A stretch of 64,000 nt of DNA from NCBI GenBank assembly GCA_963921935.1, contig OY998179.1, positions 49,396,222-49,460,221 on the forward strand, read 5' to 3'. How positions within the stretch are numbered: the first letter of the stretch is position 1; each line of letters begins with the position of its first letter. Made by a program: the position numbers and the translations under genes. This DNA is from Galeruca laticollis. Lineage: Eukaryota; Arthropoda; Insecta; Coleoptera; Chrysomelidae. Below, in pieces: positions 44,319 to 54,597 of the stretch. The notes under the pieces were generated by a model. The model worked only from the letters and a program-made list of their open reading frames with translations, was not told the DNA's origin and ran no database searches.

Positions 44319-44990
44319 ATTATAAACAAATTATTAAATGGCTAAACGAATGGGGAGATCAAATGATAATGGACGATGAGACTTGGATTCCTCCAATGCA
44401 ATGACACCAACACACACTGAACACATACACAACACGACACTTTACACATTTTAACAACATTTACCATTAAGCGATGTACAGTTGACTATGTCGAATTGAA
44501 ATTTTAATTTATATGTACATATGGGAATTTTTTATTTTAATTTGATATTTTTTTCTATTAACTTTCTTGTTTTGTTGAAATACAAAGCAAGGCAGGGTCT
44601 TATTTTTCGGCTATTTTTTGGAGTGCGGCGATTGAGATGGGTTCTCTTGACAGTGGTCTCGTTGGATGTTGGACGGGCATGGCCTTATGCCGAAAGGTAG
44701 GTGGGCCATTCGCCTCCACGTCTCGGCAATCATTCCCTTTTCGGGGGTGATGGCTGAGACGAGAGGGCGATAAACGTTTCGCTTTCATGTCAAAGCTAGA
44801 AAGAAGAAATTTTAATTGTATAACAATTCCTTTTCTGTCTTAGTTATTATTGTGTTTTGTTATTTCTTCAATATTACAAATAATAAATGATCCGTGTCCT
44901 TTATCATATAAAATTTATTGCTTTTTACTTTCAATGGGGTGACACCACCAACTTCCGCACTGGGTGCCACCCAAGGTAGCTACGCCACTG

Positions 44991-45596
44991 ATTATAACAA
45001 GTTCATCTGTAATTAAGCTGAAATATATTATACATAAGTTGTAAAAAATCTTATAACCTCTAATAGCTTCAGAATATAATTTTTTGCAATGGAAATAAAT
45101 AGTTGTAAGTATGAGTCATTAAGCCCCACCAATAGTAGTTTTGAAAGTATACTACTGTATGGAAGCGAATAAGCTGAAACTTGTTGTCAGTGATCACAGT
45201 TAACAAGTGCAAACAGTTCAGTGAAGCAAAATATTTTATTTACTTACCAAAAATGATTTGGCACTGAAATTGAAATATTTAATGATATTCTGATAAATAA
45301 CTTTGTGAAAATATTATAAACCGTCTCTCACTTTTGTTTTATTATTTTTCTAAATAGAAAATGAAAATATAGTTCTGTTAATTTACAATTATAATTTTAA
45401 GGAAAATAATACTACTAGTAACCTGATACAGGAAATTATATCATACAAAATATTTAATAAATATAAATTCGAGTATACTTCCAAACTCAGTTTAACAACG
45501 ATGATTTATATGGGTGGAACCTTTTTACAAGCTATGGGTAGCACAGCTTATTTTTGAATATCAACGTCGCTAATAGGCATTCATCAATCATTTAGA
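44991..45596. other. Continuation of the Mag-like LTR and unassigned AT-rich DNA
   Basis: The first 8 bp are the hAT target duplication, so what follows is the rest of the interrupted gypsy LTR and then flank. I cannot place the LTR end. Confidence 0.4.
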
Positions 45597-46497
45597 CCGG
45601 GAAGGTTAGGACATTAAAGGGAAAAGTTATCACTATTATTTCTCATTATTTAATAAAAGTACATGCCCCCACCAACATTTTCCGAGTTCGTCTAATAAAT
45701 TCCACTGACGCTTGCGACGGAGCTTGCAAGCACAGCTTGGAACACGTAAAATTCGGGTGTTTTATGCTCCTGGTATTCCTGGATGTGCTTGTACAAAAAA
45801 ATTGTAAAGGTAAAAAATGTTCTGCTATAAAAGATGATGTAAGTCGATTTTCCAAAAAAAAATTCCGTCCTAAAATTTACCCACTTTTGGATATTTTTTC
45901 GAAAATTACATTTTCAATTGGCAATTATGAATAAAATAACAATATCGAGGTCAAAACATGAATAAACATAGAGGGTAAAAGTCTAAAAATTTACGTTTTT
46001 TCAGATTTGGAAAATTCAAAATGGCGGCCGCTCAAAATGGAATTACATTTTTTTTCAATTGACTCTAAAGTTATGAACATTAATGATATCGAGACGCGGT
46101 TGATTGCAATCGATGGAGTGAAAGTTATATTTTTATTTATAAAACAAACACAATTTTTCAAAATTTTTTTACATAATTTTTAACATATACCGAAAAAAAA
46201 TTTTTATCTCGTTTTTTCCATTTATTCCTTTGAAAAATGAAATAATATCTTTTCCTACGACCACATAGGAAAGTGACATATATTGCACTGTCTAGTTCTA
46301 TGGAAAGTGGCCTTTATTCATACGCGTACGGAAAAAAACCTATCCGTACGTGTACGGATAAAAAAGCTGTCAAATTGAATGTTGAAATGCTAGTCTATTT
46401 ACCCCGCAAATTTATGTATATGTCAAATGCGTATTTCCTAAGTTGATTTGTCCATATATTATAATTTATTTAATTCATTTAAAATTAAAAAAAAAAC

Positions 46498-46583
46498 ACC
46501 CAGCACGGGTTCGAACCACCTTACTGTTTGTCAGAAATCGAGTGTACGGACGCTTAGCCCGCTCGGCCATTCCATCGCTGTTA
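46498..46583 (-). tRNA. tRNA-like sequence (tRNA-derived pseudogene or SINE head)
   Basis: The minus strand has an A box (TGGCCGAGCGGGCTAAGCG, 46551-46569) and a B box (GGTTCGAACCC, 46507-46517) at tRNA-like spacing with room for a long variable arm, followed by a T9-10 terminator. The 7-bp acceptor and T stems do not pair well, so I do not believe it is a functional tRNA. Ser/Leu-type ancestry is a guess. Confidence 0.45.
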
Positions 46584-47105
46584 CGTTGTGTTCTTATCAA
46601 AGATAATTATAGCGCTAAGAAAATATACACAACAGTTTATTTAGTCTTAAAAATAAAGTGTCTTGGACTTTCATGTTATTAACAACAAAAAATATCCGTT
46701 TTCAATTATTTGGAGCATAGTTTGAACAATGAATTCTTAAAACAGCTAATTAATACTTTCAATCCCCTACAGGTAATTAATTTTTAGTGATTCAAATAAA
46801 TAACTAATTCTGAATCGTAATATTTATGTAACAAAAACAGTTTTATTTCTGATATTCTGTTTCCAATTGTTGTTAGTTATTAAAATAAATGTTCGTAATA
46901 TTTTGTGTACCAATGTTTATTCTAACTTTTTTATGAAGGCACTCTTTTTCATCGCATAAAAATCACAATTTTCTGGTCCACTTTCAATGGTAAGTAATCA
47001 AAACTATATAAAGTAAATACAAATACACATATATAAAACCTCTCACATCTACATAAAAACGCAAGATTGTACATGCCTGATTCGGTAAAAGTATATCGCG
47101 TGGTC

Positions 47106-47236
47106 GTAAGAAAAATAGTGTACATAACTTGTGCGAAAGTGATTTTTCACACTCGGCTTGCGCCTCGCGAGACAATACTTCCCACTCGTGTGAAAAATGT
47201 CACTTTCAGCACTCGTTACATAATATACTATTTTGC
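47106..47236. repeat. Hairpin MITE with AAAATAGTGTA termini
   Basis: aaaatagtgtacataac and gaaagtgatttttcacactcg (left arm, about 47111-47158) pair with cgtgtgaaaaatgtcactttc and cgttacataatatactatttt (right arm, to about 47234). The same terminal word occurs at the 22405-22545 hairpin. Confidence 0.65.
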
Positions 47237-47765
47237 ATCATGAGTATCTTTGTCTTTGAAAGACGTGTATTTTAAAAAAAAATTCCAGATACAATTAGTA
47301 GAAGCTGAGATAAACAAGTGCAAACTCTGATCGGTACTACGACAATATTAGTTAAAATTTTGACCGTTTCGCTCGATTGCTGAATCTCCAATCTATTTGA
47401 GTGCAACTTTTCATTTTTCTCCAGTCAATGGGTACATTCGAAAAAGAACAGTAACCTCTGTGCGCCCTGCCGCAGAAATTTTTTTTTTGGAAAATCGAAT
47501 TACGTCACCTTTTAGAGCGAAAGATTTTCTACATTTTTTACCTTTACAATTTTTTTGTACAAGCAGATCCAGGAATGCCAGGAGTATAAAACACCCGAAT
47601 TTTACGTGTTCCAAGCTGTGCTTGCAAGCTCCGTCGCAAGCGTAAGTGGAATTTATTAGACGAACTAGGAAAATTTTGGTGGAGGATGTATTTTCATTAA
47701 AAAATGAGAAATAATTTACGGATAACTTTTTCCATTGAGCAGATTTTTCGACCTTACTTCCCCGG

Positions 47766-48660
47766 ACTAATTGGTCGCCTATCTAGTGAGCGAGTGTTCA
47801 CAATAGGTCGTAAATCACTAGTTCGGTTTCTTTTAAAGATTTTATCGATTTTTAATGAGAAGACATATATATTTTTAAATTGAGTTTGGAAGAAGTATAT
47901 ATATTATCCTACAATTACTTCAAAATATTTTTATCACTTATAAACACACACACTCAAATTTGTATTGTTTTTTTTTAATTCTAATACTAAACTTCGATAA
48001 AACTTAACACATTTGCATCATTTGTTTATGTCTACATACAAATAAAGTATAGGCGAAAATTACAAGCAGAATCTTATTAAAAATTAAATAATTACAGCCA
48101 TATATCGTTTAGTATATTTTAAATCACAGTTTTTGAATAATTTTCTATCTAATAGAAGTTTTAATACCCACTATCACTTGACCTGCGCAAATAAGCTCAC
48201 ACGGCAGGGTATGTTATTAATATCCCAACTACATGTAGGGCTTAGACTAGATTCAGAAATTTGTTTGTTTCATATAATAAAAAAACGTTTCATAATTCAT
48301 TCATCACCTATACAGGGTAAGTTATAACGAGATAATGCTTCTGCCGAAATGTGAATGTATCCTATTAGTACAACAATTAATTGTATCTTTTTGATTGGAG
48401 ACATTCCAGTTTTCTTAAAAGTACTCGCAATGAACTTTAATTATGTGTTTTAAGCTTGGTATGGTGGTAAAATTGTTTTATTCAAAAATCTTACGTACTT
48501 TGCAAAGTAAGGTAAAACGAAGTTTGGAACACATTAAAACAAAACTCCTCATATAAAAAAAGAAAGAAGAAAGGTTCATTGGAGATTGTAGATTAGACAT
48601 AAGCATAATCCCAGAAAAATAGACCAGAAATTAAAACTTTATTTATATATTTCAGTAATC
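47766..48660. other. AT-rich stretch, no recognised gene
   Basis: No frame or repeat recognised between the inverted-repeat element and the PLE insertion. Confidence 0.4.
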
Positions 48661-48783
48661 ATTTCATCAAAAATTGAATAGATGAGGCTTTTACTTGATG
48701 AAGATCCATACTGAACGATGAAATAAAACAATATAATTTGTTTAAATCTTCATTTATTTGAACTAATGCTCAATTTAAACTTG

Positions 48784-48820
48784 TTGACGCGTTTCACTAA
48801 CACAGTAGCTTTGTCAAAAC
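48784..48820 (-). ncRNA. Hammerhead-like motif, left PLE terminus
   Basis: The minus strand has GTTTTGACAAAG, a short stem, TGAAACGCGTC and AAC, the same as 14212-14249. Confidence 0.4.
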
Positions 48821-48953
48821 GAATGAAGGTAAAATATAAAAATGTCTTAATATATACAGTGCTAAATACAGAATTCTATTTACTATGGTTAACAATGGTA
48901 TTGAAAGAAATTACCTGGAAATTCATTCACTACAAACATTCCTAAGCTATCTT

Positions 48954-49355
48954 CTAGGTAAAGAGGTTCAATAAAGGAGACTGATTGATATCTATTTGGT
49001 CGTTAAGGAGATTACCTGAATATTTATTTTTGTTAATCTCTAGGGCCTCTAATAAATTTAAACTAAAGGAATTACCGACTACATGGAGAATTTCAAAATT
49101 TGGGTCAAAAATGTGTTGGTTTTCTAATAAATGATTTGAATAGTTAGAATCTAATTTTTTGTTGTCATAGCAACGTTTGTGTTCCGAAATTCTAGTTTTA
49201 AAATTTCCAAAAGTTCTACCGATATAAATTTTATCACAATTGTCATTACCACATTTTAATTTATAAACTCCTGATTTGTTTAATTTTGAAGATTTAGATT
49301 TATTATTTTTAATGAATTTGGATAAATTGTGATCAGTTTTAAAGGAAATATTCAT
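48954..49355 (-). CDS. Penelope-like GIY-YIG endonuclease domain (133 codons, open)
   Basis: The open frame has KSGVYKLKCGNDNC, then YIGRTFGNFKTRISEHKR, in which G-V-Y...Y-I-G, the following Arg and the E-H-K-R are the GIY-YIG core as it appears in Penelope-like elements, with a Cys pair inside the first motif. The domain nicks DNA for target-primed reverse transcription. The start codon shown is internal; in a full element this is the C-terminal domain following RT. The RT remnant lies just upstream (49453-49713) in the same orientation but not joined in frame. Confidence 0.8.
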   Translation of the reverse strand: MNISFKTDHNLSKFIKNNKSKSSKLNKSGVYKLKCGNDNCDKIYIGRTFGNFKTRISEHKRCYDNKKLDSNYSNHLLENQHIFDPNFEILHVVGNSFSLNLLEALEINKNKYSGNLLNDQIDINQSPLLNLFT

Positions 49356-49452
49356 GTCTAAAGTTTCTAAAAATGATTTTTAAGGATGGTGTTCCAAAGT
49401 ATGTTAAGCTTTTAAATTGTTTATTATTTTTATCTGAAGGGAATACTTGTTC

Positions 49453-49713
49453 TCAAGTCTGTTTTTTTATATTTTTATGTATGATATTGTCAATTAAATT
49501 TGGATCGTAATTATTATTAACTGCTATTTGTTTTATGATATTTAATTCTTTGTTATTATTATTAATATTTAATGAGACTGTTAATAGTCTGTGTATCATA
49601 CTAATGAAAGCTGCTAGTTTATGACTGAATGGGTGGACCGAACTATTATGAATTGTAATATATGTATGTGATGGTTTATGAAATATAAAAAAATCATGTT
49701 TATCATCAATCAT
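49453..49713 (-). pseudogene. Penelope-like RT C-terminal fragment
   Basis: The frame has HPFSHKLAAFISMIHRLLTV and KELNIIKQIAVNNNYDPNLID, the region after the RT palm that in Penelope-like proteins precedes the endonuclease. It lies in the loop between the two arms, so only one copy exists. The catalytic RT part is missing. Confidence 0.7.
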
Positions 49714-49730
49714 TTTTAGAAACTTTAGAC

Positions 49731-50132
49731 ATGAATATTTCCTTTAAAACTGATCACAATTTATCCAAATTCATGAAAAATAATAAATCTAAATCTTCAA
49801 AATTAAACAAATCAGGAGTTTATAAATTAAAATGTGGTAATGACAATTGTGATAAAATGTATATCGGTAGAACTTTTAGAAATTTTAAAACTAGAATTTC
49901 GGAACACAAACGTAGCTATGACAACAAAAAATTAGATTCTAACTATTCAAATCATTTATTAGAAAACCAACACATTTTCGACCAAAATTTTGAAATTCTC
50001 CATGTAGTCGGTAATTCCTTTAGTTTAAATTTATTAAAGGCCCTAGAGATTAACAAAAATAAATATTCAGGTAATCTCCTTAACGACCAAATAGATATCA
50101 ATCAGCCTCCTTTATTGAACCTCTTTACCTAG
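49731..50132 (+). CDS. Penelope-like GIY-YIG endonuclease domain, inverted twin
   Basis: The same 133-codon frame as 48954-49355 on the opposite strand, with a handful of substitutions (for example KIYIGRTFGN vs KMYIGRTFRN). Catalytic motif residues are retained in both. Having two open twins pointing away from each other is a consequence of the snapback structure, not of gene duplication in the usual sense. Confidence 0.8.
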   Translation: MNISFKTDHNLSKFMKNNKSKSSKLNKSGVYKLKCGNDNCDKMYIGRTFRNFKTRISEHKRSYDNKKLDSNYSNHLLENQHIFDQNFEILHVVGNSFSLNLLKALEINKNKYSGNLLNDQIDINQPPLLNLFT

Positions 50133-50265
50133 AAGATAGCTTAGGAATGTTTGTAGTGAATGAATTTCCAGGTAATTTCTTTCAATACTATTGTTAACCA
50201 TAGTAAATAGAATTCTGTATTTAGCACTGTATATATTAAGACATTTTTATATTTTACCTTCATTC

Positions 50266-50303
50266 GTTTTGACAAAGCTACTGTGTGAGTGAAACGCGTC
50301 AAC
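50266..50303 (+). ncRNA. Hammerhead-like motif, right PLE terminus
   Basis: gttttgacaaag, ACT-gtgtg-AGT stem, gaaacgcgtc, aac. One base of the stem loop differs from the left copy. Confidence 0.4.
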
Positions 50304-50383
50304 AAGTTTAAATTGAACATTAGTTCAAATAAATGAAGATTTAAACAAAATATATTGTTTTATTTCATCGTTCAATTTCATCA

Positions 50384-51276
50384 CTTTTGTACCAATTTCT
50401 ATGTAAAAGCCATACATTGTGAGTATTATTTCATGAAACAGTCTTGTCCTAATATAATAATGCTATACAATAAACAAACGAATTTTAAAGTAATAAGTAA
50501 AAGATCGGATCTTGCTATTTTCGCCTATATAACACTACATAAAATAAATACCAGAGAACTAGCTTCAAATATCAGATCTTTTGATAATAAATTATAACTA
50601 TAACAATCATCATTCGAAAACAACCCTTATTTTTATTTTGATTTGTTGACAGACACTTTGTTATTGTTTGAATTCGGTAAAGTGGATTATTACATCTTTA
50701 TACCCATTTTTCTCCAGAATAAAATATGAGGACAAAGTTTATACTATATAATAAGATTAAAACATGGAAATTTGTCAACATTATGGATCAGTTGAGTAAA
50801 TATGTTAATATGAAAAAGTTGAGCACATTCTTTGTCACAGATAAGAAAATTTTTGTTTAACAGGAATTGATTAACCTATCGTTGACATTATCAATCACTT
50901 CTTGGCAATTCATCTTTTATACTAGTGACATTTTTTCAATAGTTTAAATTTTCTTTTAGTCGATGAATCAGAAACCTTTAGCTTTCAGTATGGTAAAAAA
51001 TAGTAATTCCAAGTATAAAATGATAAAATCTTTAATTATAATATTGCCATATTCATGAAACAGGCGAAGGAGCCTAAATATGAATTACTCATTCGCTTTC
51101 AAATAATGAAATAATTTTGAACTTTTTGTGATGTGATAAAAACAATTACACTAATCCATCTTTAAATAAAATATAAACTTTTACTCACATTCATTATTCC
51201 AAATCCACATTCATTAAAAATAAAACAAGTTTACACACTAGAAAGAAGCCTCAAATGAGTGAGACATATATAAAGC
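50384..51276. other. 3' flank of the small two-exon gene
   Basis: AT-rich. I see no further coding frame; part of it is probably the 3' UTR of the minus-strand gene that ends at 51277. Confidence 0.4.
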
Positions 51277-52519
51277 CTATTGTTCCTTGACATTGTTCCC
51301 ACCGTGGCCTTCTCCATTAGGATCACCTTCTTCCTCTTCTTCTTTTTCAAGACCTTGAGCTATCAGAAAATCTATAATTCTATAATCCCTTCCTGTTTCT
51401 GTGTTGGCAATCCAAAGGGGTAACCATTTATTAGCCAATAACCATTGAACAGACACTTTACTAATTCTTCCCGTATTGTCTTTGGTCCCATATAGGCTTT
51501 CTATAGCATTATGGTTATTGTTAATAGAACAACAAGAAGAAGAGAGATGGCGTTCAATGCGTCCTATACCATGGCCTATTACATCGATACGTCCGTAGGC
51601 ATTTCCGATACGACCATAAGTACTACTACAACTCGGCTGATCAATATTAGAATCGTAAGGTAGTTCAGCAAATAATGCTTCCCGAGCGTTCTGGATATCT
51701 TCAATAGTTTCGTAGATATTTTCAGTGTCGTTTTGATGCGAGGTTAAGTTGGTGCTGGCATTGGGATCGTTGTTGTCGTTGCAAATCGTTTCATAGATGT
51801 TTTCTTGAAATATAGATGCCAATTGTTGGGTTTCGTAACCTACAGCGCCTTCGGCGTTACTATTTTCGTCAATATGTTTTTCACCTAAGAATAAAAAAAT
51901 ATATCAATTTCTTTATATAGTATTCATTTTCATCTTACTATTAATTCTGTGGATGAGTTCAAGAAGGGCCTATGTCAATTTTGTTACTTTTAAATTATGC
52001 TGATGTATAGTTTCAGAATCTTTTTGCATTAATTATCATGTTATACTGCTCCTACTTAACAAATCTGAATTGGTTCTATTAAACAGTAAAGGACTTATAT
52101 TAACTTTAAGTTTAGCCAATAGTAAAAAATTTAATAGTTTAAATTTTTTTGATGACATTGACCATTCTTTTGAGTAATTATTTTAAAGTGATATTAGCCT
52201 TTTAGGAATTACTAAAATTAATGAAATTATATTAACCATAAACAATTCAATAAATATATCAACTATTTTTAGTTTTTACCAAAACGAATCTAATTAAACA
52301 TATATTAATATTAGCACACAAAAAAATATTTTTTTATTCAAAAGTATTCGGAAAGTGGTTAAGTTTCTTCATCCGTTTCGTTATCGGTTAAATAATCAAC
52401 ACCTGCATTACTTATAAGTGAATTAACGAAGTGTAGACACTAACGTTTATAATTTTAAACTCCGCGCCGCTTCTACTCTTCTTTCACTTACTTCCTGGTG
52501 GCTGGCTGAACGAGGCCAT
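51277..52519 (-). CDS. Unidentified two-exon gene, about 211 residues
   Basis: Exon 1 is 52519-52492 (ATG in a good context, aaaATGG; MASFSQPPG plus one base) with donor GTAAGT. Exon 2 is 51884-51277, acceptor TTCTTAG, entered in the matching phase and reading SEKHIDENSNAEG onward without a stop to 51277. Features seen: two similar Tyr motifs (ENIYETICND, ENIYETIEDI), a Gly-Arg-Ile repeat region (STYGRIGNAYGRIDVIGHGIGRIERH), then VSVQWLLANKWLPLWIANTETG and an acidic Glu run near the end. The YETI motifs look like possible SH2-binding sites; that is speculation. No signal peptide or membrane span. I do not recognise the family. It faces the I-like LINE head to head. Confidence 0.6.
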
Positions 52520-52961
52520 TTTTGCTCTATGCACCACCGACCACCAGTGGGAGTTTACATAATATCATTGCTGGGGTTAACATGTGTTTATTTTAAAATG
52601 AATAAAATGTTCAAAATCCAAGTTTGAGTTTAAATATTATTAGAACTAAGTACCGAGTTCGGCTCTGATAGAACAAGTGACTAGCCTAGTTTTGTGCAGT
52701 TCTCGAAATATTACAAATTTAGTTGGTTTAAACCTTTTTTAATTAGTTTTCATCAGTGAGAAGTACTTTCAGAAACTGTAAGTTCACTTTACTTATATTG
52801 TTCTTCAAATTATCTAAACTTAGTGAATTCCACATCATAAACACGGTCAATTCAAGTAGTACATCACCTATAAAAAGCAACAAACTAGTTTCGCATGCTA
52901 CTATTTACTAATAGCGGCCGGGGACGTATTCCAAATTCCGGCCAAATAAAATCAAATTTTA

Positions 52962-54242
52962 ATGATGTCTTCTATCAATGATTCACAATCAAATACTCCT
53001 ACAACAGTTATCAAAAGTTATTCATCAGCAGTTAACCAAGCTGTTTTTCCAAGCAAGCAACAAGCAATCGTTTTTTGCGCTATCAACAATGCCAAATTAC
53101 AGGATTACCTTATCCCATTAGGATCAATCATTCAACCAAAAAATATTATTTTTTCATCAAGGCTTTCGAACAATCGTGTTTGTATGTACTTAGCAAACAA
53201 ATCAGTAGTTGATAACTTCATGAACAATTATGGCTCCATAACCGTCAACGACGAAAAACTAGTAGCTCGTCGACTCATAACTCCGGCTGATAGAATCATA
53301 CTTTCCAATGTAAGTCCAACCATCCCACATCAACTGCTAACAGATGAAATATCAAAAATAGGTCTAAATCCAGTGACGTTTCTAAGAATCGGTGCAACAT
53401 TACCTGAGTATAGTCACATCCTGAGTTTCAGAAGACAAATTTACGTAAGCCCTTATACGCAACAGCTTCCAGACTCCATATTGATTGAATTCGAACAAAC
53501 CAGTTACCGATTTTTCCTCCAAAAAGATGGACTAACATGCTACAAATGCAAAGCTGATGGTCATATAGCCTCACAATGTATCAATAGCTCCAACCAATCA
53601 GAACCTAACACATATAGTTAAACATCAAATAATCAACCGCTTACGACTTCCCAAACTCTTCTTACAACCCCAATCCAAACTCTCCCTCCATCTTTGTCAA
53701 CAAATAACATTAATACACAAAAATTGACTCCTGATCCAATAACAGAAGACTCTCCACTTAGTCAAGAGACGTCCACAACTTTAATGAATATGGAAGCAGA
53801 AACGGAAGCAACAGATATCCCCAATATGACCAAAATCACAAACAAAAGACCTATGGAAGATACCCCCACACCCGATAGCGATAATAACATAACGCCAGAA
53901 AAATTATTCCCTAAACCAAAACCAATTCTAAAAAAGAATAAATTGAGCAAGAAACAATCAACCATCTCCTGCAAAGAGTACATCGAAAATCATTCGCCAC
54001 CTTTCATTCTGGACTACTACTAATTAATTGTTTTATTAGATAACGTAACTGGCTCACCTGTAAATATAGCTCTAGATTTCACATCTGATCTCCTTGCGCT
54101 TACTACTATGTTAACCGAAGTATATCCCCACATAAATGACAAGGCAACAAAAACGAGAATCACCAAACTTAAAAAAAAGATATTTACTCATCTTGGCCAA
54201 GACTTAATTGACTCTGAATCGGATTCATCTACTAATAATTAA
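52962..54242 (+). pseudogene. I-like LINE ORF1 (gag-like, CCHC)
   Basis: ATG at 52962. The first frame (219 codons) has AIVFCAINNAKLQDYLIPL, IIFSSRLSNNRVCMYL, an RRM-like middle and a knuckle CYKCKADGHIASQC (C-x2-C-x4-H-x4-C). A TAA at 53619 interrupts; the same frame reopens as a Thr/Pro-rich tail (53694-54023) and, after another stop, SPVNIALDFTSDLL to 54242. The protein would coat the LINE RNA. The premature stop may be a single mutation, so the copy is not very old. Confidence 0.7.
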
Positions 54243-54269
54243 TTTGTCGCCCATAACCCTCTTAAATTA

Positions 54270-54597
54270 CTCCAAAATTCAACTCCATTCTTCAATGGAA
54301 CATAGATGGTTTCTACGATCGACTTGGTATGCTACAAGTTATTATTAAAGAATACTCTCTGGACATCATATGCCTTCTAGAATCCAATCTCAAACCAGAT
54401 AGCAGCTATTCAAACAGTCAATTTCAATTTTTCTCCAAAACTCGTAACAACACCAAACGTGCCAGTGGAGGAGTGGTAACTTTAATAAGTAAATCTTTTC
54501 AAGCAGATTACTTCCATGTAAACTCAGATATCGAAGCTCTTGTTGTAAAACTCACCAGCCATAAAACCTTTTACATTTGTAATATATATATATATAT
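54270..54597 (+). pseudogene. I-like LINE ORF2 endonuclease, N-terminal part
   Basis: The frame reads ILQWNIDGFYDRLGMLQVII, LDIICLLESNLKP (catalytic Glu) and GGVVTLISKSF, ending YICNIY at the (TA)n tract where the gypsy element is inserted. It resumes at 63793. Confidence 0.7.

Larger units (their letters stand above)
41670..44800 (+). mobile_element. R1/LOA-group LINE, 5'-truncated, nested in the hAT
   Basis: The C/A-rich coding style changes abruptly from the hAT at about 41660. ORF2 enters at the linker after the endonuclease, so the copy is 5'-truncated as expected for a LINE. The 3' limit is uncertain; a GC-richer segment 44590-44790 may be LINE 3' UTR. Sequence from about 44810 to the hAT end is hAT-like. 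Confidence 0.65.
38355..44990 (+). mobile_element. hAT transposon (ZMYM1-like) with complete ends
   Basis: Terminal inverted repeats cagtggcgtagc at 38355 and its complement ending at 44990. A perfect 8-bp target duplication attataac lies at 38347-38354 and 44991-44998. It carries a transposase pseudogene (39324-41656) and a nested LINE from about 41670. CAGTGGCGTAGC is a common hAT end. Confidence 0.9.
45597..47765. mobile_element. 2.2-kb element with about 275-bp terminal inverted repeats
   Basis: 45597-45870 is the reverse complement of about 47487-47765, both starting ccggg at the outer edge. The arms share cttgcgacggagcttgcaag and a frame-like stretch that gives similar short shadow ORFs on opposite strands. 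The interior is AT-rich without a transposase, and holds a tRNA-like Pol III sequence and a small hairpin MITE. No target duplication could be defined. Superfamily unknown. Confidence 0.65.
48670..50374. mobile_element. Penelope-like element, snapback (head-to-head) copy
   Basis: A 9-bp target duplication atttcatca (48661-48669, 50375-50383) encloses inverted arms of about 660 bp (roughly 48711-49377 and 49707-50374) around a 330-bp spacer. Reading outward from the centre, each arm gives GIY-YIG endonuclease, 3' UTR and a terminal repeat ending at catcgttca. The left end carries an additional single tail of about 36-41 nt (gaatagatgaggctttta...), also found beside the PLE in the 12.7-16.3 kb palindrome. 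PLEs are retroelements with a telomerase-like RT and a GIY-YIG endonuclease; inverted partial copies are characteristic of them. Confidence 0.85.

Noticed and set aside
46498..46583. Functional tRNA gene
   Set aside because: A and B boxes and terminator are good, but acceptor and T stems do not pair, so it is reported only as tRNA-like.
45646..47645. Similar short frames (45737-45934 + and 47411-47614 -) that look like a duplicated gene
   Set aside because: They lie in the terminal inverted repeats and similarity reflects the repeat; no domain or codon-level signal.
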